DNA of 64,000 nt from Mycolicibacterium sp. P9-64 (GTDB lineage: Bacteria > Actinomycetota > Actinomycetes > Mycobacteriales > Mycobacteriaceae): contig NZ_NPKO01000006.1 of the NCBI RefSeq assembly GCF_008329605.1, positions 372,001-436,000 of the forward strand, read 5' to 3'. The notes under the pieces were generated by a model, which did no database searches, was not told where the DNA came from, and saw only the letters and a list, made by a program, of their open reading frames with translations. Shown piece after piece: positions 1-7,820 of this stretch. The translations under genes and the position numbers were made by a program. Each line of letters opens with the position of its first letter. Within the stretch, counting starts at the first letter, position 1.

Positions 1-1552
1 CGACCTGATGGAAGGCATCTCGCACGAGGCGGCGTCGCTGGCGGGTCGGTTACGACTCGGGAAGCTGACCGTCATCTTCGATGACAATGACATCACGATC
101 GACGGCCCGGCACGGCAGAGCTGCACCGACGACGCCGAGGCGCGTTTCGCAGCCTACGGCTGGCGAGTCCTCGCGGTCGAGGATGGCAACGACATTCCGG
201 CGCTTGACCGGGCGTTTGCCACCGCGCGCGAATCCGAGGACCGGCCCACGTTCATCCGGGTGCGCACGACCATCGGCTATGGCGCACCAGGCGTCGAAGG
301 CACGTCGAAGGCACATGGCAGCCCCCTGGGTGCAACGACGCTGGCGGCGATGCGGACCCGGCTTGACTGGCCGGAGGCCTCCTTTCACGTGCCAGTCGCG
401 GTCGGCGCCACCGCAGCCGCCGTGGCTGCCAACGGCGCCGCGGTCCACGCCGAGTGGGCAGCGACGCATGCTCGGTGGCAGACCGGTCACGCACAGCTCT
501 CGGCGGACTTTCCGCTCGACGCCCCACCGGTACCCGACGACCTCGACGTGCTGAGGCCGCTCTCCGACGGTGCGGTGGCCGACGGTAGGACCGCCACCCG
601 CAAGGCGTCCGGTGTGGCCCTCAACGCGCTCACCGCCGTATACCCGGGCCTCATCGGTGGCTCGGCGGACCTGGCCGGGTCGACGAATACCGCCATCCCC
701 GGCGGGGACGTCGGTCCCGGCGACTATGCCGGGCGCACAATTCATTTCGGCATCCGCGAACACGCAATGGCCGCCGTGATGAACGGAATCTCACTGCACG
801 GCGGACTGCGACCGTTCGGCAGTACGTTCCTGGTCTTCGCCGACTATCTGCGACCGGCGCTGCGCCTGTCGGCACTGATGAAGCAGCCCGTCATCTACGT
901 GTTCACCCACGATTCGGTGCATGTCGGTGAGGACGGGCCGACCCACCAGCCGATAGAGCAGCTCGAATCACTGCGGCTGATCCCGGGCCTGACCGTGGTG
1001 CGGCCGGCCGACGCAGCCGAAACAGCGTTGGCATGGGAGTTGGCCGCGGCGAATCTCGATGGCCCCACCGCGCTGGTACTGACTCGCCAGGATCTGCCCG
1101 TTCTCGGCGGTGCCGGTCTCGACGACATTCGCAGCCACGGCGCACGAGTGGTCCGCACCCAGCCTGGCCCTGCCGATGTGGTGCTGGCTGCGACGGGATC
1201 CGAGGTGTCGCTGGCACTCGAGGCGGCCGACATGCTGGCCGGCCTGAACGTGGCCGCCGAAGTGGTCTCGGTGATGTGGCGGGAACGTCTCGATGGACAG
1301 GTGCGTGCCGGGCGACACCAGCTGCCCGACGTGCCGATCGTGTGGGTAGAGGCCGGGGTCTCCATCGGCTGGCGCGCACTTGCGCGTCCCCAGGACGCCG
1401 TCATCGGACTTGAGCGGTTCGGCGAAAGCGGTCCCGGACGCGAGGTCGCCGAGCACCTCGGACTGACGGCCAGCGCCATCGCACGAGCCGCTCTGCGCAG
1501 CATCGGGCGAGACGACGTCATTACGGGTCACGCTGCCGATTCCGATGCCTGA
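1..1552 (+). CDS. cbbT: Transketolase, C-terminal three quarters (start lies left of the window)
   Basis: Transfers two-carbon ketol units between sugar phosphates; in the Calvin cycle it helps regenerate ribulose-5-phosphate. The window opens inside the thiamine-diphosphate loop (DLMEGISHEA, then FDDN), so roughly 150-200 N-terminal residues lie upstream; about 516 residues are visible. The pyrimidine-domain signature GGSADLAGS lies near visible residue 220, and HFGIREHAM and the DGPTHQPIEQ stretch are intact. The stop overlaps the next ATG by 8 bases, so it is translationally coupled to phosphoribulokinase. That coupling is why I read it as the autotrophic paralogue (cbbT) rather than the housekeeping tkt. 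The family is certain; the pathway assignment is inferred from the neighbours. Confidence 0.93.
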   Translation, partial: DLMEGISHEAASLAGRLRLGKLTVIFDDNDITIDGPARQSCTDDAEARFAAYGWRVLAVEDGNDIPALDRAFATARESEDRPTFIRVRTTIGYGAPGVEGTSKAHGSPLGATTLAAMRTRLDWPEASFHVPVAVGATAAAVAANGAAVHAEWAATHARWQTGHAQLSADFPLDAPPVPDDLDVLRPLSDGAVADGRTATRKASGVALNALTAVYPGLIGGSADLAGSTNTAIPGGDVGPGDYAGRTIHFGIREHAMAAVMNGISLHGGLRPFGSTFLVFADYLRPALRLSALMKQPVIYVFTHDSVHVGEDGPTHQPIEQLESLRLIPGLTVVRPADAAETALAWELAAANLDGPTALVLTRQDLPVLGGAGLDDIRSHGARVVRTQPGPADVVLAATGSEVSLALEAADMLAGLNVAAEVVSVMWRERLDGQVRAGRHQLPDVPIVWVEAGVSIGWRALARPQDAVIGLERFGESGPGREVAEHLGLTASAIARAALRSIGRDDVITGHAADSDA

Positions 1553-2489
1553 CAAGATCATCCGGATCCGAAACGCATCAGGACGAGGAAAGCGACGGCC
1601 GGTGGTGCTCGCCATCGGCGGCGACAGCGCAGCAGGCAAGACGACGGTGACCGCGGGTCTGGTCGAGGCTCTCGGACCCGACCGTTGTGTGTCGATCTCC
1701 GCCGACGACTACCACCGGTTCGACCGGTTCGAACGCGCGCACAAGCCGTACACCGCGCTGCACCCCGACTGCAACTACATCGACATCCTCGGCCAACACC
1801 TGCAGCTGCTGGCGACCGGTCAGTCGATCCTCAAGCCCGTTTATGACCACGCCACCGGCCTGCTGATCAGGCCACAACTCGTCGAGCCCAACGAGTTCAT
1901 CATCGTCGAGGGCCTGCTGCCGCTGCACAGCAAACTTGCCAGGGCTTGCTTCGACGTCACGGTATTCCTGGATCCGTCCGAAGAGTTGCGGCGGCGCTGG
2001 AAAGTCCAGCGGGACACCACGGCCCGTGGTTACACCGAAGTCCAGGTGCTGACTGAGCTCGCCGAACGCGATGACGAGTCGGCGACCTACATCCGGCCGC
2101 AACGCGCACACGCCGACGTCGTCGTGCGGTTCGCCCCGATCGAGGGACGGAACGACCCGGACACCACCCCGGTGTCGGCCGAACTCCTCTTGCGCCCGAC
2201 TGTCCGGCAACCGGACCTCAGCGCCGTGCTGCAACCCGAGATCACCCACACCATGCACATGCGGTTGACCCGAGATACCGACGGCAGACCGGTCGACAGC
2301 GTGCACGTGCACGGTTATTCCAGCACCGAGGAGAATGACCGTCTGGAGAAGATGATCTGGTATGCCTTGTGCGACGGCGATATTGATGTCGTGGAACGAC
2401 TCGGCTGGATCAGCGCCGACCAGCGCAGCACGCCGTTGGCCATTGCTCAAATGGTGCTCCTGCACCACTTGCTGAACGATGGCCGTTGA
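1545..2489 (+). CDS. cbbP: Phosphoribulokinase, plant/cyanobacterial-like class
   Basis: Phosphorylates ribulose-5-phosphate to ribulose-1,5-bisphosphate, the CO2 acceptor for RuBisCO; a reaction specific to the Calvin cycle. The 314-residue protein has a P-loop at residues 25-34 (GGDSAAGKTT), followed by DDYHRFDR, KPVYDHATG, the Walker-B-like IIVEGLLPL and WKVQRD. This order resembles the class II enzymes of plants and cyanobacteria more than the proteobacterial CbbP type. The ATG overlaps the transketolase stop, and the stop overlaps the next gene's TTG, giving one coupled operon. A uridine-kinase relative is the main alternative, but the C-terminal region and the neighbours favour phosphoribulokinase. 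Confidence 0.88.
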   Translation: MPDKIIRIRNASGRGKRRPVVLAIGGDSAAGKTTVTAGLVEALGPDRCVSISADDYHRFDRFERAHKPYTALHPDCNYIDILGQHLQLLATGQSILKPVYDHATGLLIRPQLVEPNEFIIVEGLLPLHSKLARACFDVTVFLDPSEELRRRWKVQRDTTARGYTEVQVLTELAERDDESATYIRPQRAHADVVVRFAPIEGRNDPDTTPVSAELLLRPTVRQPDLSAVLQPEITHTMHMRLTRDTDGRPVDSVHVHGYSSTEENDRLEKMIWYALCDGDIDVVERLGWISADQRSTPLAIAQMVLLHHLLNDGR

Positions 2490-3205
2490 CCGACACCTAC
2501 GCACTCTCCGCGGTGATCTTTGACGTGGACGGGACTCTGGCCGACACCGAACGGGACGGTCACCGGGTGGCGTTCAACGCGGCATTCGCCGCACACGGGC
2601 TCGGCATCATCTGGAATCCCGACGAATATGGACGTCTACTCAAGATCACTGGAGGCCGCCGCCGCATTGCTGCGGATCTGCGGACCCGGGGCTTTGGCGA
2701 TGCGGCCGACGGCCTGGCCGCCGACGTGCATCGAACGAAGACCGCGCTGTTCCGGGACAGCGTGCTCGCCGGCGAAATCGTTGCGCGACCCGGACTGCTC
2801 GAGCTGATCGGCAGTCTCGGCGATGCGGGCATCCGGGTCGCGGTGGCTACTACCGGCCGACGGGCCTGGGTCGAGCCGTTGGTCGACCAGTTGCTCGGCG
2901 ATGGGATCGTCGAGGTAATGGTGACCGGTGACGACGTGCGTCGCCTCAAACCCGACCCCGAGGTCTACCGGCGCGCACTCGGTCAGCTCGGGCTAAGGCC
3001 GGAAGCTGCCCTCGCAGTGGAGGATTCGGAGGTCGGCTTGCAGGCTGCCCTCGGCGCGGACCTGGCCACGGTCGTAGTCACGACCGATTACACCGCCCAG
3101 CAGAATTTCTCGGGCGCCGCGGCGGTCCTTGCCACCTTTGACGGTCCAGTGCCGCTCATCGCCGAGCGCTGCGTGCAGCTGCACGGCGGATGGTGGAATG
3201 TCTAG
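2486..3205 (+). CDS. cbbY: HAD-family sugar-phosphate phosphatase, CbbY-like
   Basis: A 239-residue HAD subfamily IA hydrolase. Motif I is DVDGT (nucleophile Asp13, acid/base Asp15), motif II is the VATTGR region near residue 120, and the later KPDPEVYRRAL and EDSEVGLQA segments carry motifs III and IV. CbbY proteins hydrolyse xylulose-1,5-bisphosphate, a RuBisCO inhibitor, and are normally encoded in cbb operons, which fits the position here. Translation probably starts at a TTG that overlaps the phosphoribulokinase stop (TTGA), so expression is coupled. The stop shares a CTAG with the oppositely oriented hypC. Phosphoglycolate phosphatase (CbbZ) is the alternative. Confidence 0.85.
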   Translation: MTDTYALSAVIFDVDGTLADTERDGHRVAFNAAFAAHGLGIIWNPDEYGRLLKITGGRRRIAADLRTRGFGDAADGLAADVHRTKTALFRDSVLAGEIVARPGLLELIGSLGDAGIRVAVATTGRRAWVEPLVDQLLGDGIVEVMVTGDDVRRLKPDPEVYRRALGQLGLRPEAALAVEDSEVGLQAALGADLATVVVTTDYTAQQNFSGAAAVLATFDGPVPLIAERCVQLHGGWWNV

Positions 3206-3459
3206 GCGGTGGAGACGTGGCCGTCCTCGTCGTCGAGCAGGCCCAGCTCGTCGAACATCCGGCGCGTCTCCAACGCCGATTCCTCGGCAATGCGGCTGAT
3301 CGCGAACCCGGCATGCACGATGGTGTACTCCCCGAGCTGCATGTCGGGTAGATAGGCCAGGCACACGGTCCTGGTGCTGTCGCCGTAGTCGACGGTAGCC
3401 ATCCGGGTGCCTGAGGCCTCCCAGATATCGGTCACCTGACCGGGAACTCCGAGGCACAT
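3202..3459 (-). CDS. hypC: NiFe-hydrogenase maturation chaperone HypC
   Basis: HypC works with HypD in assembling the Fe(CN)2CO unit and chaperones the hydrogenase large subunit. The predicted 85-residue protein begins MCLGVPGQV, the family signature, with the essential Cys2 exposed after Met removal; this fixes the start at 3459, preceded by a GGGAAGG ribosome site. It faces the opposite way from hypA/hypB and overlaps the convergent cbbY stop by four bases. No hypD, hypE or hypF is visible, so the remaining maturation genes must be elsewhere, perhaps to the left of the window. Confidence 0.93.
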   Translation of the reverse strand: MCLGVPGQVTDIWEASGTRMATVDYGDSTRTVCLAYLPDMQLGEYTIVHAGFAISRIAEESALETRRMFDELGLLDDEDGHVSTA

Positions 3460-3736
3460 AGGCCTTCCCTTCACTGTCAAGCCACCTTGGCCGTACTGGC
3501 CCCGATTCCGTCACCGACGCCAGCGAATCACGGTACGCGGTTGGGCTGCCCGCGCCGATCGCTATCAGTCAGGCTAACCCCGCCCGACTGGGGCGACAAT
3601 CAGGATTTCGCACAGAATGTCTTCGCTTTCCCGTCTGCCGTTTGTCTCAGGATTACCACCGCGAGGGCTAGCGTCGTCATGACATCTGCGGGTAGTCCTG
3701 CGGCGAGGAGCTCAATGGAAGGGGTGGTGAAGAGCA

Positions 3737-4072
3737 GTGCACGAGCTGTCGCTGTGTCACGCGATCGCCGGCGTGGTGAGACCTCATGCCGCTGACCGAC
3801 ATGTCGACGTCGTCCACCTTCAGATCGGCGCGCTCCGCCAGGTGGTTCCGGAGTCGTTGTTGTTCTGCTGGACGCTGGTCCGCGATCACGAGAGCATGTC
3901 CGACGCTCAACTCGAACTCGACTTGGTGCCCGCCGAAGTGATGTGCCGGTCGTGTGGACATCAGTCTGAGATCGCGTCGCGGTGGTCGGTGTGCTGTCCC
4001 GAATGCGAGAGCGGCGACGTCGAGGTGGTCCGCGGCAACGAGTTCCTCGTGACTTCACTGGATGTTTCGTGA
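3737..4072 (+). CDS. hypA: Hydrogenase nickel-insertion protein HypA
   Basis: A 111-residue HypA that delivers Ni to the NiFe-hydrogenase large subunit together with HypB. It starts with a GTG; the N-terminal MHEL carries the nickel-binding His2-Glu3 pair. The structural zinc site is two CxxC pairs, C70/C73 (CRSC) and C87/C90 (CPEC). Its downstream neighbour hypB begins 30 bases after the stop, so the two are co-transcribed. The 277-base gap separating it from the divergent hypC should hold the promoters of both. Confidence 0.93.
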   Translation: MHELSLCHAIAGVVRPHAADRHVDVVHLQIGALRQVVPESLLFCWTLVRDHESMSDAQLELDLVPAEVMCRSCGHQSEIASRWSVCCPECESGDVEVVRGNEFLVTSLDVS

Positions 4073-4102
4073 GGCAGACAACGTTCATGAACGGTGGCCA
4101 TG

Positions 4103-4876
4103 ATGGGTAGATTTCATCGACACGACGATGGAACCGTGCACGACCACGACCACGAGGATCAGGGTCACGGCCACGGGGACCACAGCGGCTACGACACCGA
4201 ATCTCAGCGGGTAGAGGTACTGGAATCGATATTCGCCGAAAACGACATTCGAGCCGACTTCAACCGGAGCGCGTTCGAGAGCAACGGGATTCGTGCGATA
4301 AACCTGATGAGTTCACCCGGCTCGGGCAAGACGACCGTGCTCGCGGCGACACTTGACGAACTGAGGGGCGATCTCTCTGTCGGGGTGATCGAGGGCGATA
4401 TCGCAACCGACCTCGATGCGGCAAAGCTCGGCGGCCGGGGCGCGCAGATCTCACTTCTGAACACCAACAACGGCTTCGGCGGCGAATGTCATCTGGATGC
4501 GCCCATGGTCAACCGCGCCCTGCAGGGCCTGGACCTTCCGGGGCTTGACCTGGTGATCATCGAGAACGTCGGCAACCTCGTCTGCCCGGCCGAGTTCGAT
4601 GTCGGCGAGCACGCCAAGGCGATGGTCTATTCCGTCACCGAGGGAGAGGACAAGCCACTGAAGTACCCGGTGATGTTTCGCTCCGTGGATGTGGTCCTTC
4701 TCAACAAGATCGATCTCGTGCCCCATCTCGACGCCGACGTCGACACGTACATCGCCCATGTCCGTCAGGTCAATCCGGCCGCCCTGATTCTGCCGATCAG
4801 CGCACGCACGGGCGCCGGTATGGCGGCGTGGTTCGACTGGTTGCGCGGTTTCGTCGACGACGCCGCAACCACTTGA
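4103..4876 (+). CDS. hypB: Hydrogenase nickel-incorporation GTPase HypB
   Basis: GTP-hydrolysing nickel metallochaperone for NiFe-hydrogenase. The N-terminus is histidine-rich (eight His within residues 5-27), a nickel-storage extension; the N-terminal CxxCGC nickel motif of the E. coli protein is absent. The SIMIBI GTPase core has a P-loop at residues 70-78 (SSPGSGKTT), IEGDIATDLD, the ENVGNLVCP segment and the NKID specificity motif. Start chosen as the third of three close in-frame candidates (GTG 4094, ATG 4100, ATG 4103) because MGRFHRHDDG matches the usual actinobacterial N-terminus. Length 257 residues, normal for the family. Confidence 0.94.
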   Translation: MGRFHRHDDGTVHDHDHEDQGHGHGDHSGYDTESQRVEVLESIFAENDIRADFNRSAFESNGIRAINLMSSPGSGKTTVLAATLDELRGDLSVGVIEGDIATDLDAAKLGGRGAQISLLNTNNGFGGECHLDAPMVNRALQGLDLPGLDLVIIENVGNLVCPAEFDVGEHAKAMVYSVTEGEDKPLKYPVMFRSVDVVLLNKIDLVPHLDADVDTYIAHVRQVNPAALILPISARTGAGMAAWFDWLRGFVDDAATT

Positions 4877-4899
4877 GGCCAGTGGGGACTCGTCGCCCA

Positions 4900-5607
4900 A
4901 TGGCAATCCGAAGGATGTCGAACCGGTTGACCCACGGCCACCGATTCCCAAGCGCGCACTGGGCTGTTCTGTGGGATATGGACGGCACCGTTGTCGACAC
5001 CGAGCCCCACTGGATGGCAGCGCAGCGACAACTCGCCCATGAACACGGGATCGTGTGGAGCGAAGCCGACCATCTCACCGTCGTGGGCAAGTCCATGGAA
5101 GTCGTGGCACGAACGCTTCAACGGCGCGGCGTCGATCGACCCATCCCAACGATCATCGAGTTGCTCGTCGGTGACGTGGCGGACGCCATCAGCACGCACA
5201 TTCCCTGGCTGCCCGGCGCCGAGAGACTTCTTGCCGATCTCGCGCGCGCCAGCGTGCCGTGCGCACTGGTCACCATGGCTCACAGCCCCGTCGCCCACCT
5301 CGTTGCCGCGGCAGCGCCGCTGAATGTCTTCACTGCGGTGGTGGCCGGGGACGACGTCTCGGAAGGCAAGCCCCACCCGGAGCCCTACCTACTGGCCGCC
5401 GCGCGACTCAACGTCGACGCCACCTGCTGCGTCGCAGTCGAGGACTCGCCCAGCGGCGCCCTTAGCGCCGAATCCGCCGGAATGCCCGTCGTCGTAGTGC
5501 CGGGAGTCGTCCCAGTGTCGGCCGCACCCGGCCGACACTTCGCGACGTCGCTGGCTCACCTCTCCGTGGCCAGCTTGCGCCGAATGATCGACTTCCAGTT
5601 CGTCTAG
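4900..5607 (+). CDS. HAD subfamily IA phosphatase
   Basis: A phosphatase/phosphomutase-type hydrolase of about 235 residues. Motif I is DMDGT (Asp26, Asp28 from this start); a VTMAHSP motif II, the lysine-containing GKPHPEPYLLAA motif III and the EDSPSGALSA motif IV follow in order. It begins 23 bases after the hypB stop on the same strand and may be read with it, but an organism-wide housekeeping role is equally possible because similar proteins are common in mycobacteria. Candidate starts are GTG 4882, ATG 4900 and ATG 4915; 4900 is chosen as a compromise. Substrate unknown. Confidence 0.8.
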   Translation: MAIRRMSNRLTHGHRFPSAHWAVLWDMDGTVVDTEPHWMAAQRQLAHEHGIVWSEADHLTVVGKSMEVVARTLQRRGVDRPIPTIIELLVGDVADAISTHIPWLPGAERLLADLARASVPCALVTMAHSPVAHLVAAAAPLNVFTAVVAGDDVSEGKPHPEPYLLAAARLNVDATCCVAVEDSPSGALSAESAGMPVVVVPGVVPVSAAPGRHFATSLAHLSVASLRRMIDFQFV

Positions 5608-5658
5608 GAAGCCGGTGGTCGGTCTTGGCGACACCGCGGCTCACCCGAGAACCCGTTC

Positions 5659-5681
5659 CATACAGGTGCATGACCTGTATG
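5659..5681. terminator. Hairpin between convergent genes
   Basis: Perfect 9-bp inverted repeat, CATACAGGT and ACCTGTATG around a 5-base loop, in the 106-base gap between the HAD phosphatase and the convergent RsbW-like gene. The position suggests a bidirectional terminator; there is no U-tract, as is usual in mycobacteria. Confidence 0.5.
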
Positions 5682-5713
5682 TGCCATGTCGACCTCAGCG
5701 ATCAAGACGTTGA

Positions 5714-6166
5714 TCACGGCAGCGTCGCGGGAGCGACGTTGGTCCATTCCATCGTGACGCGGGTGCCGTGGTCGGAGGCTTCGATCGACGCCCGATCGGA
5801 CAGCGCCTCGATCAGTGGGATCCCGCGTCCGCGGGTGCGCGCGCTCGGAACTGCAGGTGTCCGCCAGGAGCCCTGGTCCGAGATCAGGACCGTGATGCTG
5901 GACGCGACGGCGTCGTGCCAGGCCACGATGTCCATGGTGCCGGTGTCTGACTGCTCGCGATATGCGAACTCGGCACAGTTGGCGAGTGCTTCGTTGATCG
6001 CGAGAACGACGTCGCTGGAACGGATCGCGTCCAGGTCGAAGCATTCCCGCAACCAGGCGGCGAATTCGTCACGGGTATGGGAAGCGGCCTGCGCATCAGC
6101 CGTGACCCCGACGCGCTCGAAGCGCTCGGCGTTGGTGACGTCCGCGGATTGCATCGTATCGATCAT
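5714..6166 (-). CDS. RsbW-like anti-sigma factor (serine kinase / HATPase fold)
   Basis: A 150-residue single-domain GHKL ATPase. The N-box lies around residues 58-66 (NEALANCAE), a DQG motif at 97-99 and a GRGIPLI lid at 113-119. Such proteins bind a sigma factor and phosphorylate a STAS antagonist on Ser/Thr. The STAS gene lies just upstream on the same strand (42-base gap), so the pair forms a partner-switching module. No sigma-factor gene is adjacent; SigF-type sigma factors are the usual targets in mycobacteria, but the partner here is not shown by the sequence. Confidence 0.82.
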   Translation of the reverse strand: MIDTMQSADVTNAERFERVGVTADAQAASHTRDEFAAWLRECFDLDAIRSSDVVLAINEALANCAEFAYREQSDTGTMDIVAWHDAVASSITVLISDQGSWRTPAVPSARTRGRGIPLIEALSDRASIEASDHGTRVTMEWTNVAPATLP

Positions 6167-6208
6167 GACAGCTCGTGCTTACCCGATCAGGACGCCGCTT
6201 AAGCGTGT

Positions 6209-6598
6209 TCAACCTCGGAGTGACGCAACCGCTTCGTCGAGGGTGGCAAACAGCGGGACGATGTCGGCGATTCCGACCAGCTTCAGGGGCCGACTCGTCG
6301 CCGGACCCTCCGCGACGACGCACAGTCGGGTGGTCTCCCCCGCCTCTTCGTGAGCCGCGACCAGCACACCCATTCCCGCCGACGCGAGGAATTCCACCTC
6401 GGTCAGGTCCACGACGAGGCTCCCCGGCTCCTTGACGAGAGCATCGCGCAGCGCTGCCTCGAGTTGTGGCGCGGTCAGCATGTCGATCACCCCGGAAGCA
6501 GCCACGATGGCCACCCCGTCGACCGAGCTCTCACTCACCACGCACGTCGAACCCGACGACGTGGTGTCGTCTGCCGTCGCTTCGCGTTGTTCGTCCAA
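6209..6598 (-). CDS. STAS-domain anti-sigma-factor antagonist
   Basis: STAS fold: IVAASGVIDMLTAP early, DLTEVEFL, then the helix-capping motif ASAGMGVL where the canonical motif is DSSGLG. Only one serine remains there as the likely phosphorylation site. It is encoded directly upstream of the RsbW-like kinase, its predicted partner. Start chosen at TTG 6598 because an AGGGAAG ribosome site sits 7 bases before it and this gives a normal 129-residue length; the frame stays open to 6736 and a longer form cannot be excluded. Confidence 0.8.
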   Translation of the reverse strand: MDEQREATADDTTSSGSTCVVSESSVDGVAIVAASGVIDMLTAPQLEAALRDALVKEPGSLVVDLTEVEFLASAGMGVLVAAHEEAGETTRLCVVAEGPATSRPLKLVGIADIVPLFATLDEAVASLRG

Positions 6599-6836
6599 TG
6601 CCCAACTTCCCTGTTTGGCCACCTCCGCTGGATGCGGGGCGGCACCGATTTCATGCTCGCGAGGCTCCGGGCTGAACCTTGCAAGAACGAAACTGCCTAC
6701 CGCAAACCTATCCGATGCGATCCCACGATGTCGCAATCGGGACGCCGCTGGGGTCCAGCGGCGCTTGTCACCGATTGATGCTCAAATGGAGTTCGAGGCG
6801 GGGCAGGGACAGCTGCGCCGCGATCACAGGAGCGAC

Positions 6837-7601
6837 ATGGACCCCGAGACGCCGTTCGCGCGTCAGTTGGCGGAGATCGCGTCGGATCGGGAAGGACCCC
6901 GGGTCGGCGCGTTCTTCGATCTCGACGGGACGTTGGTGTCCGGATTCACCGCGACCGCACACGCCGGGCACCGCATCCGGCTCCGCCAGGCCCGGCTTGG
7001 CGAGGTACTTGGCGTCATCGAGGCCTCTGTGCGGTACCGGCTGGGGCGGATGGAGTTCGAGCGGCTGATCGTGAAGGCCGCCGGTTATCTTCGCGGCGAA
7101 TCGGCCGACGAGCTCGACGAACTCGGCGAGGACCTGTTCCGCAGGTACATCGAGTCGCGGGTGTTCTCGGCCATGCGCGACGTCGTCGCCGCACACCAGG
7201 AGCGTGGCCACACGGTGGTGCTCAGTTCGTCGGCGCTGTCCATCCATGCCGAACCGGTGGCCCGCTACCTGCAGATCGACGACGTGCTGTGCAACCACTT
7301 CGAGGTTGACGGGAACGGGCGGCTGACCGGAGGAATCGTCGAGCCGATCGTCTGGGGTGCTGCCAAGACCGACGCCGTGCGGCGATTCGGCGCAGAACAG
7401 GGCGTCGACCTGCAGAGCAGCTACTTCTACGCCGACGGCGACGAGGACATTCCGTCCATGTGGGCGGTCGGGCGGCCGCGCCCCGTCAATCCGCGGTCGG
7501 GGCTGGCCGCCGAGGCGACGCGGAATGGGTGGCCGGTGCTGGTGGCGGCCGGTTCGGAGCGGCGAAGGATGCCTGCCTGGTCGCTGCGCAGACGCGCGTA
7601 G
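6837..7601 (+). CDS. HAD-IB family phosphatase (SerB-like)
   Basis: 254-residue HAD-IB hydrolase related to phosphoserine phosphatase. Motif I is FFDLDGTLV, motif II is VVLSSSA, a lysine follows in WGAAKTDAV, and motif IV is YADGDEDIPSM. Mycobacteria often carry this domain fused to a PlsC acyltransferase; here it stands alone and ends with a short Arg-rich tail. Start fixed by AGGAG four bases before ATG 6837; an in-frame ATG at 6786 is weaker. The gene is divergent from the STAS gene. Substrate unknown. Confidence 0.82.
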   Translation: MDPETPFARQLAEIASDREGPRVGAFFDLDGTLVSGFTATAHAGHRIRLRQARLGEVLGVIEASVRYRLGRMEFERLIVKAAGYLRGESADELDELGEDLFRRYIESRVFSAMRDVVAAHQERGHTVVLSSSALSIHAEPVARYLQIDDVLCNHFEVDGNGRLTGGIVEPIVWGAAKTDAVRRFGAEQGVDLQSSYFYADGDEDIPSMWAVGRPRPVNPRSGLAAEATRNGWPVLVAAGSERRRMPAWSLRRRA

Positions 7602-7775
7602 TCAGCGGCCGCCGGCCGGGTGGTGCGCTCCGCTGCCTGCCGAGCGCGTCCGTCCTGCGCTCCAGAAGCGGCCACACCCGCTCGGGGTCGACCGCGATGG
7701 CGAAAACGCCATTGCGGTTCCGGCACGGTGTCGAGCACCGACGCGGATGTCTTCTACGTCGCGGAGGGGTTAAAC

Positions 7776-7789
7776 TAGAACACGTTCTA
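7776..7789. promoter_or_regulatory. KstR-type operator upstream of the nitronate monooxygenase gene
   Basis: TAGAACACGTTCTA, a full match to the published mycobacterial KstR pattern TnnAACnnGTTnnA, 31 bases before the ATG at 7821. KstR is the TetR repressor of sterol catabolism. Binding is inferred from the motif alone. Confidence 0.65.
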
Positions 7790-7820
7790 ATTGGCTACCG
7801 CCCCATCACGAGGAGCAGGC

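Noticed and set aside
1578..2504. A 308-codon minus-strand frame opposite phosphoribulokinase
   Set aside because: The plus-strand protein has P-loop and family motifs and is coupled to both neighbours.
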